Notes: a model not told the origin generated them from the letters alone. Shown: positions 48,542 to 57,047, numbered from the stretch's first letter. The stretch is DNA of 64,000 nt from Terriglobus roseus (GCF_900102185.1 NZ_LT629690.1:620001-684000); one strand, 5' to 3'. Made by a program: numbers and translations.

Positions 48542-49408
48542 TTACTTCAGAAGTTCCATCATGTAATCCGTTGCCGCCTTGTCTTTCATCAGGGCAAGCT
48601 GGGAAACGATGTCGTGTTTCAAGCTGAGGTCTTTTTCATTGCGCGCAAGCTCAACCATGCGTGGCGCATCACCGGAGATGAACAGCGAGGAGATCACTGT
48701 CCGCTTGATCGAACGGTCATTCGACGAGTGATAGATCTCTGCAAGAGTGTCATTGGCCCGCTTGCCTTGAAAGACACCCATCATCCGGATGGCTTGTTTC
48801 TGTTCTTCCGGAGCGACCTTACCTGTCGCTACATCCCGCACCAGCGCCTGCGCATCCGGTGAAGCATTCTGCGCGAGCATGGTGAGAGCTCTTTGTTTCA
48901 ATTCTGGTGAGTTATTGCCGGTAAGGATATTACGAACGAGAGGGAGCGCTTGCGCGGGATCTCGGTTCAGCAGGGAGTTCAATGCGAGGGCTTTTAGATC
49001 TGCATCGGACCCGACGGTGCTGCGCCGTGAGTCTCGATCAGCCCTGGCTTCTGCGGTGGAAGCACCGTGTGCAACAGTAAGCGCAGCGCAGTCCTTGTTC
49101 CAGCTGCTGCTGGCAAAACTCGTTTGCAATTGTGAGCATGTGCTGCTTACTAGCTCATCGCGGCCAAGTTTGTTTAACGCATACGCTTTCCAATACAGGG
49201 CAGCATCCGCCTTTTTGCCCTTCGCTTCCACAACACGGTCAAAGCTGGTAATGGCATCCTGCCACCGCTGCTGATCTAACGCTTGTGTGCCGCGTGTGTA
49301 ATCGTCTTCTGCAGATACTGTGGCAGACGGCTCGGCAGTGGCTGCGTGCATGAGCGGAGTAGTGCAGCACGCAATCAGAAGGCATGTTGTGCGAAGGTTG
49401 AGTTTCAT
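48542..49408 (-). CDS. Exported TPR/HEAT-repeat protein
   Basis: The 288-residue protein has a signal peptide (MKLNLRTTCLLIACCTTPLMHA), a TPR-like region (DYTRGTQALDQQRWQDAITS, residues 36-110) and then HEAT-like repeats (IKRTVISSLFISGDAPRMVE). Its ATG overlaps the stop codon of the anti-sigma gene by four bases, so the two are co-translated. It looks like a partner of the anti-sigma system in the periplasm. No catalytic residues are visible. Confidence 0.8.
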   Translation of the reverse strand: MKLNLRTTCLLIACCTTPLMHAATAEPSATVSAEDDYTRGTQALDQQRWQDAITSFDRVVEAKGKKADAALYWKAYALNKLGRDELVSSTCSQLQTSFASSSWNKDCAALTVAHGASTAEARADRDSRRSTVGSDADLKALALNSLLNRDPAQALPLVRNILTGNNSPELKQRALTMLAQNASPDAQALVRDVATGKVAPEEQKQAIRMMGVFQGKRANDTLAEIYHSSNDRSIKRTVISSLFISGDAPRMVELARNEKDLSLKHDIVSQLALMKDKAATDYMMELLK

Positions 49409-50136
49409 TGGGGTTCTCCAGTCAGATGGCTGTGGTTCTGGCGCAATATGCGCAGGTCAAACAAAAGGCCGTCGGTATTCATCTCCACCCGAAGTTGCAC
49501 TCCACTCTCTCCGGCGTTGTGTGCCGATGTCAGAACTCGGCCCAGACGTTCCAGGGCAAATGCATCCGGCAGATCGCCGCGACTACGCGCATCACGCAGA
49601 TAGACAGCATTGCTGGTGAGTAGTCGCTCGCCTTCCGCTTGTGTCTGTTCGTCTAGCGGCGCAGTCGCATGATTCACAACGGTGAGCCAACGTTCCGCAC
49701 TGTCCAGGTGGTTCGAAACATCTTGTGTGGCAACGTTCGTTGCAGGAGGTCGAAGCTGAATCACTCCTGCTTCATCCGGCATCGCAGGTTTGCGCAGTAG
49801 ACGAGGCACAAAGAATGCTGCGACCACCAAAACAGCAGCGATGATGCCTGCGGGCACAAGTACGAACTGTTGCCAGAAGCGCGTCTTTTGGGTGCGTTCG
49901 AGAACGGGAAGGCTGTTGCGCAGATGCTGCCAAGCAGCATGAGTATCCGGCGCAGGTACAGGCTCTGCAGAAAAGACACGGAGCGTGCGCTGAATTGATT
50001 CAGAGAGCGCAGCAAATGCATCATCAGTCTGTAGGCGAGCGCGTATTGTCTTCTCATCGCACGGTTCGCCCAAGTGATAGGCGGTTAGTTCCTGCTCGTC
50101 ATTTTGCAGGTCGTCTTGCCAATGTTGATTGCTCAT
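49405..50136 (-). CDS. Membrane anti-sigma factor
   Basis: This is a predicted partner of the ECF sigma factor encoded just upstream. The 243-residue protein has an N-terminal cytoplasmic region of about 90 residues (ELTAYHLGEPCDEKTIRARL), one membrane helix at 91-110, and a periplasmic part of about 130 residues. There is no clear HxxxCxxC zinc motif, so it is not a ZAS-type factor. Four-base overlaps with both neighbours (sigma at 50133-50136, TPR/HEAT at 49405-49408) tie it to the operon. The anti-sigma role is inferred from topology and position. Confidence 0.78.
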   Translation of the reverse strand: MSNQHWQDDLQNDEQELTAYHLGEPCDEKTIRARLQTDDAFAALSESIQRTLRVFSAEPVPAPDTHAAWQHLRNSLPVLERTQKTRFWQQFVLVPAGIIAAVLVVAAFFVPRLLRKPAMPDEAGVIQLRPPATNVATQDVSNHLDSAERWLTVVNHATAPLDEQTQAEGERLLTSNAVYLRDARSRGDLPDAFALERLGRVLTSAHNAGESGVQLRVEMNTDGLLFDLRILRQNHSHLTGEPQ

Positions 50137-50717
50137 CGCATCCCTCCTGCAAGCGAAGCTAACGACGCGCGCAATTTGCTGACTGCGCGAAAGACCGCCT
50201 GCTTCGCGGAGTTGGTTGGAACACGCAACGCCTCGGCAATCTCGGCAATCGAGAGATCTTCCATATGCCGCATGGTGAATGCAGTGCGCTCCATAGGTGT
50301 GAGTGCTTCCATCGCTTTCTGTCGCAACCGCGCCGACTCCGCATCCAGAAGCTGCCGCTCTGGTCCTGCGTGGCTGTCGGCAACCTGTAGCGGAAGCGTT
50401 CCTGGTGCAGCAGGTTCGTCCAGTTGACGCGCTCCGTGGCTGATGTCCCGCCTCCGGCGTTCCACGAGATTGAGTGCAGAATTCATTGCGATGCGGTTTA
50501 CCCAGGTTGAGAAGTTACTGTCTTGCCGAAAGCTTTCCAGCTTGCGGTAGGCGCGAAGGAATGCGTCTTGCGTGGCTTCTTCCGCGTCCTCGGCATTGCC
50601 AGTAATGCGAAAAGCCATGCGATACGCAACGGGATAATGCCGCTCCACGAGCAGGCAATAGCTATCGCGATCACCGCGAAGCACACGCTGGATGGCTGCT
50701 GACTCGTCCCGTTCCAT
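50133..50717 (-). CDS. ECF sigma-70 family factor
   Basis: This is an extracytoplasmic-function sigma factor of 194 residues. Region 2 (YPVAYRMAFRITGNAEDAEE, then FSTWVNRIAMNSALNL) and region 4 (LSIAEIAEALRVPTNSAKQA) are both complete. I place the start at the ATG at 50717 because the protein alignment begins there and an ECF-type promoter lies immediately upstream. The open frame continues to 50804, but that extra part is not like sigma factors. It heads a four-gene operon. Confidence 0.9.
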   Translation of the reverse strand: MERDESAAIQRVLRGDRDSYCLLVERHYPVAYRMAFRITGNAEDAEEATQDAFLRAYRKLESFRQDSNFSTWVNRIAMNSALNLVERRRRDISHGARQLDEPAAPGTLPLQVADSHAGPERQLLDAESARLRQKAMEALTPMERTAFTMRHMEDLSIAEIAEALRVPTNSAKQAVFRAVSKLRASLASLAGGMR

Positions 50718-50724
50718 TCGCTCG

Positions 50725-50750
50725 ATTAGACAATGAGTTTTGAAAGCGGT
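50725..50750 (-). promoter_or_regulatory. Candidate ECF-type promoter of the sigma operon
   Basis: On the minus strand AACC is followed by 16 bases and then GTCTAA. This matches the ECF consensus pattern of an AAC-type -35 and GTC-type -10 at the normal spacing. GTCTAA ends about seven bases before the ATG at 50717, so transcription would begin at or next to the start codon. Self-control by the operon's own sigma factor is inferred. Confidence 0.5.
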
Positions 50751-50993
50751 TAGGAAGATTTTTTTGTTTGAGGCGAGCGACTTCAAGAGCATGCCATTCG
50801 GCAATTACTAAGCGACAGATACGATTGAACTTCGTAGCGGAATTCGCGATGTATATATCTCCGAATCAGGCGCGGCATAAGCCCATGTCTATTCAAAGCA
50901 GAGGGTTAACTCCGATACGAAAGCAGGAGTAATACCATCGTCCAATTGTGCGGTGGCTGGTTCTCTGTCGTACTAGTTGCGGTGGAGGGCGCG

Positions 50994-51482
50994 ATGTCAG
51001 ATTCGGGCGTTACAAAGCAAGGCGATCCTGAGAGCCGTCTCGCAAAGCTCAACATCCAGCTTCCGGGTGCTCCGACCCCATTTGGTTCCTATGTTGAAGC
51101 TCTGCAGACCGGTAATCTTCTGTTTCTGAGCGGGATGCTCCCTGTGATTGATCACAGGCCAGCGTGCGTTGGAATAGTCGGGAAACAGCTTGATACAAAA
51201 GCAGGAAAGGCAGCAGCCCGAATAGCGGCTTTGAGTGCTCTTGCGGCAACCCAGAATCACCTGGGAACACTCAATCGAATATCGCGGGTTGTCCGACTCG
51301 GGATTTTTATGGTGGCAGCGCAGGACTTTGTCGATCATCCTAAAGTCGCCGACGGCGCCTCTGATCTATTTCGTGATGTCTTTGGAGAAGAGAGTATGGC
51401 CGTTCGCACGGTTATCGGAGTCGCAAGTCTTCCACTTGGCGTCCCGGTTGAGTTGGAAGCAACCTTCGAACTCAAAGAGTAG
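50994..51482 (+). CDS. RidA/YjgF-family protein
   Basis: RidA enzymes deaminate reactive enamine and imine intermediates from amino-acid metabolism. This 162-residue protein resembles the longer YjgF subgroup (FGSYVEALQTGNLLFLSGMLP, residues 28-48, then LGTLNRISRVVRL). The strictly conserved Arg of archetypal RidA is not obvious, so activity is uncertain. GGAGGG lies six bases before the ATG. It is divergent from the ECF operon and 9 bp upstream of the hydrolase gene, which is probably co-transcribed. Confidence 0.82.
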   Translation: MSDSGVTKQGDPESRLAKLNIQLPGAPTPFGSYVEALQTGNLLFLSGMLPVIDHRPACVGIVGKQLDTKAGKAAARIAALSALAATQNHLGTLNRISRVVRLGIFMVAAQDFVDHPKVADGASDLFRDVFGEESMAVRTVIGVASLPLGVPVELEATFELKE

Positions 51483-51491
51483 GGAGGATAC

Positions 51492-52460
51492 ATGTCGCTA
51501 TTGCACTGGACGCGTTTGATTTCAGCATTCGTCGCGATCTTGTTTGCGACCGCGCCAGCGTTAACACCGCAAGGAAAGGATGTCGCTATGCACAAGCCGA
51601 TACTCTATCGCACAGTGAATGTGGACGGATTGAACATCTTCTATAGAGAGACCGGACCGAAGGACGCTCCGACGCTTCTGCTGCTGCATGGGCTGCCGTC
51701 ATCCTCCCGTATGTTCCAACCTCTATTCCAACGACTGGCCGATAACTACCATCTGATCGCGCCCGACTATCCCGGCTTCGGCCATAGCGATTGGCCCGAT
51801 CCAAAGCAGTTTGACTATACATTTGATCGCATTGCTCAGGTCATGGATCGTTTTACTCAAACGCTTGGGCTGACTCATTACTCGCTTTATATGCAGGATT
51901 ACGGCGGTCCGGTGGGTTTCCGCATGATTTTGGCGCACCCAGAACGGGTTGATTCGCTCATCGTTCAAGACGCAGTGAGTCATAACGAAGGCTTGGGTGT
52001 TAACTGGGTAACCCGTCGTGCGTTCTGGGCTGATCGTTCCGGACAAGAAGAGGCGATGCGAAAGAATCTGCTTTCGTTGGCGGCGACGAAGACACGCCAC
52101 GTTGGAGACGATCCGAACGTGGAGCTTTACGATCCAGATCTCTGGACGGATGAATATGCATTCTTGAATAGTCCTGGCCAGGCACAGATTCAAAGTGACT
52201 TGTTCTACGATTACCGCACCAACGTTGACGCATACCCCAAGTGGCAAGCCTGGATGCAGAAGAATCAACCCTGTCTTCTTGTGATCTGGGGAAAGCATGA
52301 CTTGTCATTCGATCCCGGTGAGCCGGAGCGCTATCGCAAAGACGTACCGAATGCAGAGGTTCACGTCCTTGATGCAGGTCACTTCGCACTGGATACGAAG
52401 GCGGACGAAATTGCACAGATAATACGACAGTTCTTGTCAACTCACGCCCGACAGAAATAA
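51492..52460 (+). CDS. Alpha/beta hydrolase, haloalkane dehalogenase/epoxide hydrolase type
   Basis: The 322-residue protein has the strong ribosome site GGGAGG and an N-terminal hydrophobic segment (LISAFVAILFATAPAL) that may be a signal peptide. The oxyanion segment LLLLHGLPSSSRMF is near residue 62. The nucleophile is Asp136 in MQDYGGP, not Ser, which points to the dehalogenase/epoxide hydrolase branch. His297 in DAGHFALD is the likely base. The substrate is not known. It follows the RidA-like gene by nine bases. Confidence 0.87.
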   Translation: MSLLHWTRLISAFVAILFATAPALTPQGKDVAMHKPILYRTVNVDGLNIFYRETGPKDAPTLLLLHGLPSSSRMFQPLFQRLADNYHLIAPDYPGFGHSDWPDPKQFDYTFDRIAQVMDRFTQTLGLTHYSLYMQDYGGPVGFRMILAHPERVDSLIVQDAVSHNEGLGVNWVTRRAFWADRSGQEEAMRKNLLSLAATKTRHVGDDPNVELYDPDLWTDEYAFLNSPGQAQIQSDLFYDYRTNVDAYPKWQAWMQKNQPCLLVIWGKHDLSFDPGEPERYRKDVPNAEVHVLDAGHFALDTKADEIAQIIRQFLSTHARQK

Positions 52461-52570
52461 AGTGCCGCGGAGAGTTGATGCGATTTCTGTGGGCTTACAC
52501 CGGAGCGATACTTGATTCGGCACGGCCAGCACAATTCAATCTCTAAATAACGAGCAATAGGAGATTCGAA

Positions 52571-53116
52571 TTGTCCAACTCCGCCAGCGCCGAATTAGTT
52601 CTTGAAGACATTCTGGCGCCCAATTTGCGAGTGGTATTTTGCGGAATCAATCCTGGTCTTACGTCAGCTACGCGCGGCCATCACTTTGTGAATCGTAGCA
52701 ATCGATTTTGGAAGACGATCTATCTTGCCGGTTTCACCAACGAATTGATTACGTCAGAGAACGATCGGTCCGTCCTGAAATACGGAATAGGCCTGACAAC
52801 TGCAGTGGCAAGGCCGACGAAGCGCGCGGATGAACTTGCTCGACATGAGTTTGCGGGGATTGCGACAACATTGTCGGCGAAGCTTGAGCGCTATTCTCCA
52901 CGGTGTGTTGCATTCCTAGGGAAGCCTGCTTATTCAACGATTGTGAGGCGTACGTTGGTCCACTGGGGAAGGCAGGAGTTGCAATTTGCTGGATGCGAAA
53001 CGTGGGTGCTTCCGAATCCCAGTGGTCTAAACCGATCCTTCCGACTTGACGAGCTCGTTCGCGCTTACACAGAGCTTCGCGTTGCACTTGACCAAAATCA
53101 AATTGCGAAATGTTAG
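52571..53116 (+). CDS. mug: G/U mismatch-specific uracil-DNA glycosylase (MUG/TDG family)
   Basis: This repair enzyme removes uracil or thymine from mismatches with guanine. The TTG start at 52571 is preceded by AGGAG. The 181-residue protein has the family motif VVFCGINPGLTSA (residues 21-33, with catalytic Asn27). The late motif VLPNPSGLN carries the inserted wedge. The length matches the family. It is a single gene in an accessory-looking area. Confidence 0.9.
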   Translation: MSNSASAELVLEDILAPNLRVVFCGINPGLTSATRGHHFVNRSNRFWKTIYLAGFTNELITSENDRSVLKYGIGLTTAVARPTKRADELARHEFAGIATTLSAKLERYSPRCVAFLGKPAYSTIVRRTLVHWGRQELQFAGCETWVLPNPSGLNRSFRLDELVRAYTELRVALDQNQIAKC

Positions 53117-53268
53117 CAGCGGTTGCGAATTCTAAGTTCGGACCTGTCTCAATGCGAACATGCATGTCGTGATGTCATTTGGCGGCGAATTCAGGGGGCT
53201 CAGGGAACAGGAATTCTGATGGCCAAGCATGCCGTTGCTGCTCTCGTCTAGACTGCATGGATCTTTGA

Positions 53269-53282
53269 GGTGATGCATCACC
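53269..53282. repeat. Perfect 14-bp palindrome
   Basis: GGTGATGCATCACC is a perfect inverted repeat in the intergenic stretch 53117-53341. It could be an operator, but no repressor is encoded beside it. The rest of this 225-bp gap shows no gene. Confidence 0.35.
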
Positions 53283-53341
53283 GTGTGTGTCGTTGCCATG
53301 ACGATTGCGGTGTTTTTGATTGCTTGCGGGTTAGCTCAACG

Positions 53342-53707
53342 TCAAGGTGTTCTGTTTTTCTGGAGAAGTTGTAGCAAGACCACGGCCTCGTTGTGCTCTT
53401 CGTCTTTCGCGCCGTACAGCAAAGTAACCGTGCCGTGCACTGACTCTTCTTTAAGATAAGTAAGAGCATCAAGCCGACTTGCGAGCTCTTCCAGGTATCT
53501 CTTTTTGAACTCATTCCATTTCAGCGGATCGTGATCAAACCACTTACGAAGGCTCTGGCTTGGCGCGACATCCTTCAGCCAGAAATCGACCTTGGCTTTT
53601 GCTTTTGTCATCCCTCTCGGCCATAGTCTATCCACGAGTATTCGCTTACCGTCATCCAATGCGGGTTGGGCATATACCCGTTTTATCTGGATGTTTAAAT
53701 GCTCCAT
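53342..53707 (-). CDS. DUF488-family protein
   Basis: This 121-residue protein matches the DUF488/YeaO-type family, with IQIKRVYAQPALDDGKRILV and LWPRGMTKAKAKVDFWLKD near the N-terminus, and SQSLRKWFDHDPLKWNEFKK. The biochemical role of the family is unknown. The ATG at 53707 has GAGGAAG seven bases before it. The longer open frame to 53758 overlaps a small upstream frame and is not required. Confidence 0.88.
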   Translation of the reverse strand: MEHLNIQIKRVYAQPALDDGKRILVDRLWPRGMTKAKAKVDFWLKDVAPSQSLRKWFDHDPLKWNEFKKRYLEELASRLDALTYLKEESVHGTVTLLYGAKDEEHNEAVVLLQLLQKNRTP

Positions 53708-53880
53708 ATCACTTCCTCTTTCATCTCTTCGCGACTGGCCCTTATAGGGAATAGCCAAACTCTAAAGGAAGCTTTGCCATCAGTCTTGTCCGCTTTTGGA
53801 TACAGATCCTTAAGATATTGAGTCAATGAATTGCCCAGCATCAATATCAAAGTATTTTCGAGATCCCAAGGCGAAGACAT
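53695..53880 (-). CDS. Possible small protein upstream of the DUF488 gene
   Basis: A 61-codon frame begins MSSPWDLENTLILMLGN and ends by overlapping the DUF488 start by 13 bases, a layout seen in coupled genes. No homologue is recognised and no ribosome site precedes the ATG, so it may not be real. Confidence 0.25.
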   Translation of the reverse strand: MSSPWDLENTLILMLGNSLTQYLKDLYPKADKTDGKASFRVWLFPIRASREEMKEEVIWSI

Positions 53881-54105
53881 CTTGTTACATCGCCTGAAAA
53901 TGGAAGCACCATCACTTAGGTTTGATGGCGCCTACTACTGCTTTCCTTTTTCAGCCCGCCCAGGTGATCCGCCGCGTGGAGACCGGAAGCGCAGCGCTAA
54001 CTCTTCCTTACGAGCTTATGAACACAATTTTGGAGAACCGGACTGATGCTACCCGTAATCTTCTGAGTTGCCGTTTTATCAAGGTCGTTGTCTTCACATT
54101 TTGGA
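53881..54105. other. Gene-free gap before the orphan sigma gene
   Basis: These 225 bases hold only a short plus-strand frame (53922-54131) without recognisable similarity. The frame ends antisense to the sigma gene. I see no promoter, repeat or terminator that I would support. Confidence 0.3.
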
Positions 54106-54819
54106 TTACATGTTTGTTGCATGCATCATGACGCGCGCTCGATAGAGTCTCGACTTCGCAGCCGCGTATGAGATGTTGAGACGGCACGCGGCCTCTCGAA
54201 CCGTGCAATCTTCGATCAAAAGAGTTTGTACGACATCTTGGAGCCTAGTAGGCAGTTGATCGACATCGTGCATAAGAGTGGCGTGCTGCTGTTTTCGATC
54301 AAGGAGTTGCTCAGGCCCGGGTGCAATATCTCGAAATCCCTCGGACCAGCGATCATCTTCGGGCGACGACATAGCCTCCAGCGACATTTCAGGACGCCGC
54401 CGCCGCCGCCGCAACATTCCGAGTGCGGAATTGATAGCGATGCGGGTAAGCCATGTGTGGAAGCTCGACCTTCCTTCGAATCGACGCACCGCGGAGAACG
54501 CGAGTATGAAGGAATCTTGCAATGCATCCTCTGCATCAAAGGGATTTCTTACGATTCTCAAAATGGTGAGATATAGCCGTTTGGAGTGGATGTCCCAAAG
54601 TTCGCCGAATGCCATGGGGCATCCCGATCTTGCACTATCGACAAGATGCTGATAACAAGCTGAGGAACCGGACAAGGATTGATCTAGAAGTCTCTTCTCA
54701 TCTCCGTGAATGAAGTCATGCTGGAAATTAGGAAGAGTACTGCCATCAGAATCAAAGGCTTCGCACGTCGGTTGTATGTGTAATTCCAACCTTGGTATTT
54801 CCATAGCTTGAGCGATCAT
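54106..54819 (-). CDS. ECF sigma-70 family factor (orphan)
   Basis: The 237-residue protein has sigma region 2 (RLYLTILRIVRNPFDAEDAL, then FHTWLTRIAINSALGMLRR) and region 4 (CTVREAACRLNISYAAAKSR). The N-terminus is extended by about 75 residues compared with typical ECF factors. I choose the ATG at 54819 because GGAGGA lies just upstream; an earlier start would add 22 residues. Unlike the other two ECF genes here, it has no anti-sigma gene next to it; its neighbours are an SDR gene and a gene-free gap. Confidence 0.88.
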   Translation of the reverse strand: MIAQAMEIPRLELHIQPTCEAFDSDGSTLPNFQHDFIHGDEKRLLDQSLSGSSACYQHLVDSARSGCPMAFGELWDIHSKRLYLTILRIVRNPFDAEDALQDSFILAFSAVRRFEGRSSFHTWLTRIAINSALGMLRRRRRRPEMSLEAMSSPEDDRWSEGFRDIAPGPEQLLDRKQQHATLMHDVDQLPTRLQDVVQTLLIEDCTVREAACRLNISYAAAKSRLYRARVMMHATNM

Positions 54820-54973
54820 TGTTCCTCCATGTGCTAAACACGCGACTTCTTGGAAGCAGTTTGTTGTCTCAATAGCCAGAGTCAAGTGTGGGACAGCGTT
54901 CGACGTTTAAAGATCTCGGCGTGACGGAGCCATCAACTACTCATGGTCCGTCAGATTGGAATCTGATCTTGCC

Positions 54974-55696
54974 TCACCATCTGCCTGAGTGTGCGCCGCC
55001 ATCCACATGGAGAACTTCACCTGTCACGTGTCGGGCTTCCGCGAGATAGACGACTGCTTTAGCAATGTCTTCCGGTTCCACAATCTGTCCCATCGGCGAC
55101 ATCGACTTCATGGCATCGTTGGGAGTGCCTTTATGGAGCGGAGTATCAACCACTCCCGGTGCGACTGCATTGAAGCGGATATTGGACTTCGCATATTCGC
55201 TCGCAAGGCTTAGAGTGACTGACTCCAAGCCCCCCTTGGTGATCATGGGAATGGAAGCGGTGACCCCAGCTATGGGGTTTTGAGCAAGGGATGCTGTGAT
55301 GGTTGTAATGCTGCCGCCCGTTCCTTGTCGAAGCATCTGCGTGACGGCAATCTGAGTAATGAGTATGAACCCTTCAAGGTTTGTCGATACGAACGATCGA
55401 AACTCGTCAATGGTGTAATCCGTGAAAGGTTTCGTTGAGAAAATGCCTGCGTTGTTGACAACATGATCAAGTGACCCGAACCTTCCAATCGCAACTTCAG
55501 CGATGTTCTTCGCTGTTTGTGCGAGACCAATGTCCCCGTCAACGGTGGCCAGCTTGGAGTCAGATGCGAAACCGGCGGTAGTGGCGTGTCTTGCTGTTGC
55601 GACGACGTTATACCCGCGTGCTAGAAACTCTCGCACGGTGGCAGCCCCGATACCCTGTGAGGCACCTGTCACTACGACTGTTTGCGGTTTTTGCAT
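54974..55696 (-). CDS. Short-chain dehydrogenase/reductase lacking the catalytic Tyr
   Basis: The 240-residue protein has the Rossmann motif VVVTGASQGIGAATVREFL (residues 7-25) and the conserved VVNNAG. The catalytic YxxxK region reads SIPMITKGG, so the Lys is kept but the Tyr is replaced. The C-terminus LHVDGGAHSGRW is typical. A subgroup of SDR proteins with this change exists, and its reaction, if any, is unclear. It is a single gene, 154 bp upstream of the orphan sigma gene start and on the same strand. Confidence 0.88.
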   Translation of the reverse strand: MQKPQTVVVTGASQGIGAATVREFLARGYNVVATARHATTAGFASDSKLATVDGDIGLAQTAKNIAEVAIGRFGSLDHVVNNAGIFSTKPFTDYTIDEFRSFVSTNLEGFILITQIAVTQMLRQGTGGSITTITASLAQNPIAGVTASIPMITKGGLESVTLSLASEYAKSNIRFNAVAPGVVDTPLHKGTPNDAMKSMSPMGQIVEPEDIAKAVVYLAEARHVTGEVLHVDGGAHSGRW

Positions 55697-55928
55697 GCTG
55701 TTACTTACCTTTCCAGCCCAAGAAAGATTTTCATGTCAGTTACCCACGCAGTGATCACACCAGAAGCAGGAGAGAAGCAGCTATTGGACAAAGGTGTTGT
55801 TCAATACTTTCGTATGAACGGAGCGGGTGTCTTGAGCTCATATTTGGAAGCCGCACTAGGCGAGCATGGCAGAAGCAACACGAATTTAGTCGTGTTTGCA
55901 AAGCCACAGAGCATCAGATACTCGTGTG
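55697..55928. other. Gap between SDR and small membrane protein genes
   Basis: A plus-strand frame (55736-55990, 84 codons) is open but shows no known family and runs antisense into the small membrane protein gene. No other feature is seen in this 232-bp gap. Confidence 0.3.
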
Positions 55929-56102
55929 CTATCGATTGGCAAAGAAAAGATATGCAACGACAGCCTGTCCAACGATTAGGGCGAGGGTGATAAAGAGCGT
56001 TCGAAATGTTGCCTTGCTGAAGTTTTTGTCCTTTAGTGCGTTGCCAGACTCGAGAGGGTTCGCGGCGTCATTACGATCACGGAATTTCATCGATTTCTCC
56101 AT
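55929..56102 (-). CDS. Small single-pass membrane protein
   Basis: This 57-residue protein starts MEKSMKFRDRNDAANPLESG and ends with one hydrophobic helix (FRTLFITLALIVGQAVVAYL). AGGA sits four to five bases before the ATG at 56102. No family is recognised. The helix and ribosome site make it a credible small gene. Confidence 0.55.
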   Translation of the reverse strand: MEKSMKFRDRNDAANPLESGNALKDKNFSKATFRTLFITLALIVGQAVVAYLFFANR

Positions 56103-56372
56103 GAGTCCTAGGGTTTTATCCGGCACCGTTCGGCGTTTGATGAGCAAGTAATGTGTTTTGGAATACTTTTGGCTCAGTGCTCAAACGGGCCGGATGGCTG
56201 TAATCAGAGCTTCGACTAACCAGGACTCGATGTCGATTTGATACGTAGTTTACGAGGAGGGATATAGGACAAAGGTATCGCTTGAACTCTGAATTGAAGA
56301 TCATCGTTGCAGGGGGAGGGTTTTAGTCGTTCGACGTCCTATTCCGATTCGGCAGCACGTCGCACATGGGCA
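56103..56372. other. Gene-free gap
   Basis: No coding sequence or hairpin terminator is evident in these 270 bases, which lie behind the anti-sigma gene and before the small membrane protein gene on the minus strand. Confidence 0.3.
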
Positions 56373-57047
56373 TTATTCGACCGCAACGCGGAAGGAGAGT
56401 TCGTAGTGTTCGGATAACGAGTCGAGCGTGACCCGATAGTGCATTTCGTGGAGTGTACCTGGGGGAAATGTAAGTTCGAGATATAAGCCACCAATGGCAC
56501 CCTGAGGCCTAATGTCGGGGATGGGGGGCTCATTTTCTAGTTGCACGGTAAAGGTCTCGCTCCGTGCAGAGGCTGGCAGCAGGATTTGCAGACGTGTTGC
56601 GTTCGCGTGATGCACTGTGTAGACAGCAGGCACGTTTGCGCTGTCGCTACTGCGCTGGCGGACTGCTGCCAAAAGGATCGTGTCCTGTTGGCTGTTTGTA
56701 GAGGGGGGTACTGCATTAGCTTGTGTAGGACTTGAAGCTGAGTAACGTGGAGTGCGAGCGATGGCAAGTATTAGGAGGCAGGCAGTTACCACTGCTACTC
56801 CGAAGAGCCACCAGCGCCAGGGCTTCCGGTCAGGTTTGATGCTATGAAGTCGCTGCGATATAAAGACGCGCGTGCGAAGCTCAGGTGATGACTCAATCCA
56901 GCGTTTGATCTCCTTATGTTCAGCGGGTGGAAGCGCACCTGCGGCGTATTCGTCGATAAGGTCGAACTCCTCTGCTTCGACTGCCTCCGAGAACTCCTCG
57001 TCCTCAATGAGGCGCAGCTCGAAAGCCTCGCGTTCCTGTGGCGGCAA
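56373..57047 (-). CDS. Membrane anti-sigma factor of the CHAT operon
   Basis: The coordinates give a TTG-initiated 224-residue product, but coding similarity clearly extends upstream to about 57104 (TREQLLRYILGALPPQE), where no ATG, GTG or TTG is available. The protein has an acidic cytoplasmic region, including a repeated ILGALPPQ/AGALPPAE motif, one membrane helix at about residues 80-97, and a periplasmic domain of about 125 residues with beta-strand-rich sequence. It lies directly after the ECF gene with no gap in frame, which marks it as its regulator. Confidence 0.75.
   Translation of the reverse strand: MPPQEREAFELRLIEDEEFSEAVEAEEFDLIDEYAAGALPPAEHKEIKRWIESSPELRTRVFISQRLHSIKPDRKPWRWWLFGVAVVTACLLILAIARTPRYSASSPTQANAVPPSTNSQQDTILLAAVRQRSSDSANVPAVYTVHHANATRLQILLPASARSETFTVQLENEPPIPDIRPQGAIGGLYLELTFPPGTLHEMHYRVTLDSLSEHYELSFRVAVE

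Noticed and set aside
53922-54131. A small plus-strand frame with a hydrophobic end
   Set aside because: No ribosome site or similarity is seen, and it overlaps the end of the orphan sigma gene.
55736-55990. A possible 84-residue plus-strand protein between the SDR and small membrane protein genes
   Set aside because: No family resemblance, no good ribosome site, and its end is antisense to a more credible gene.
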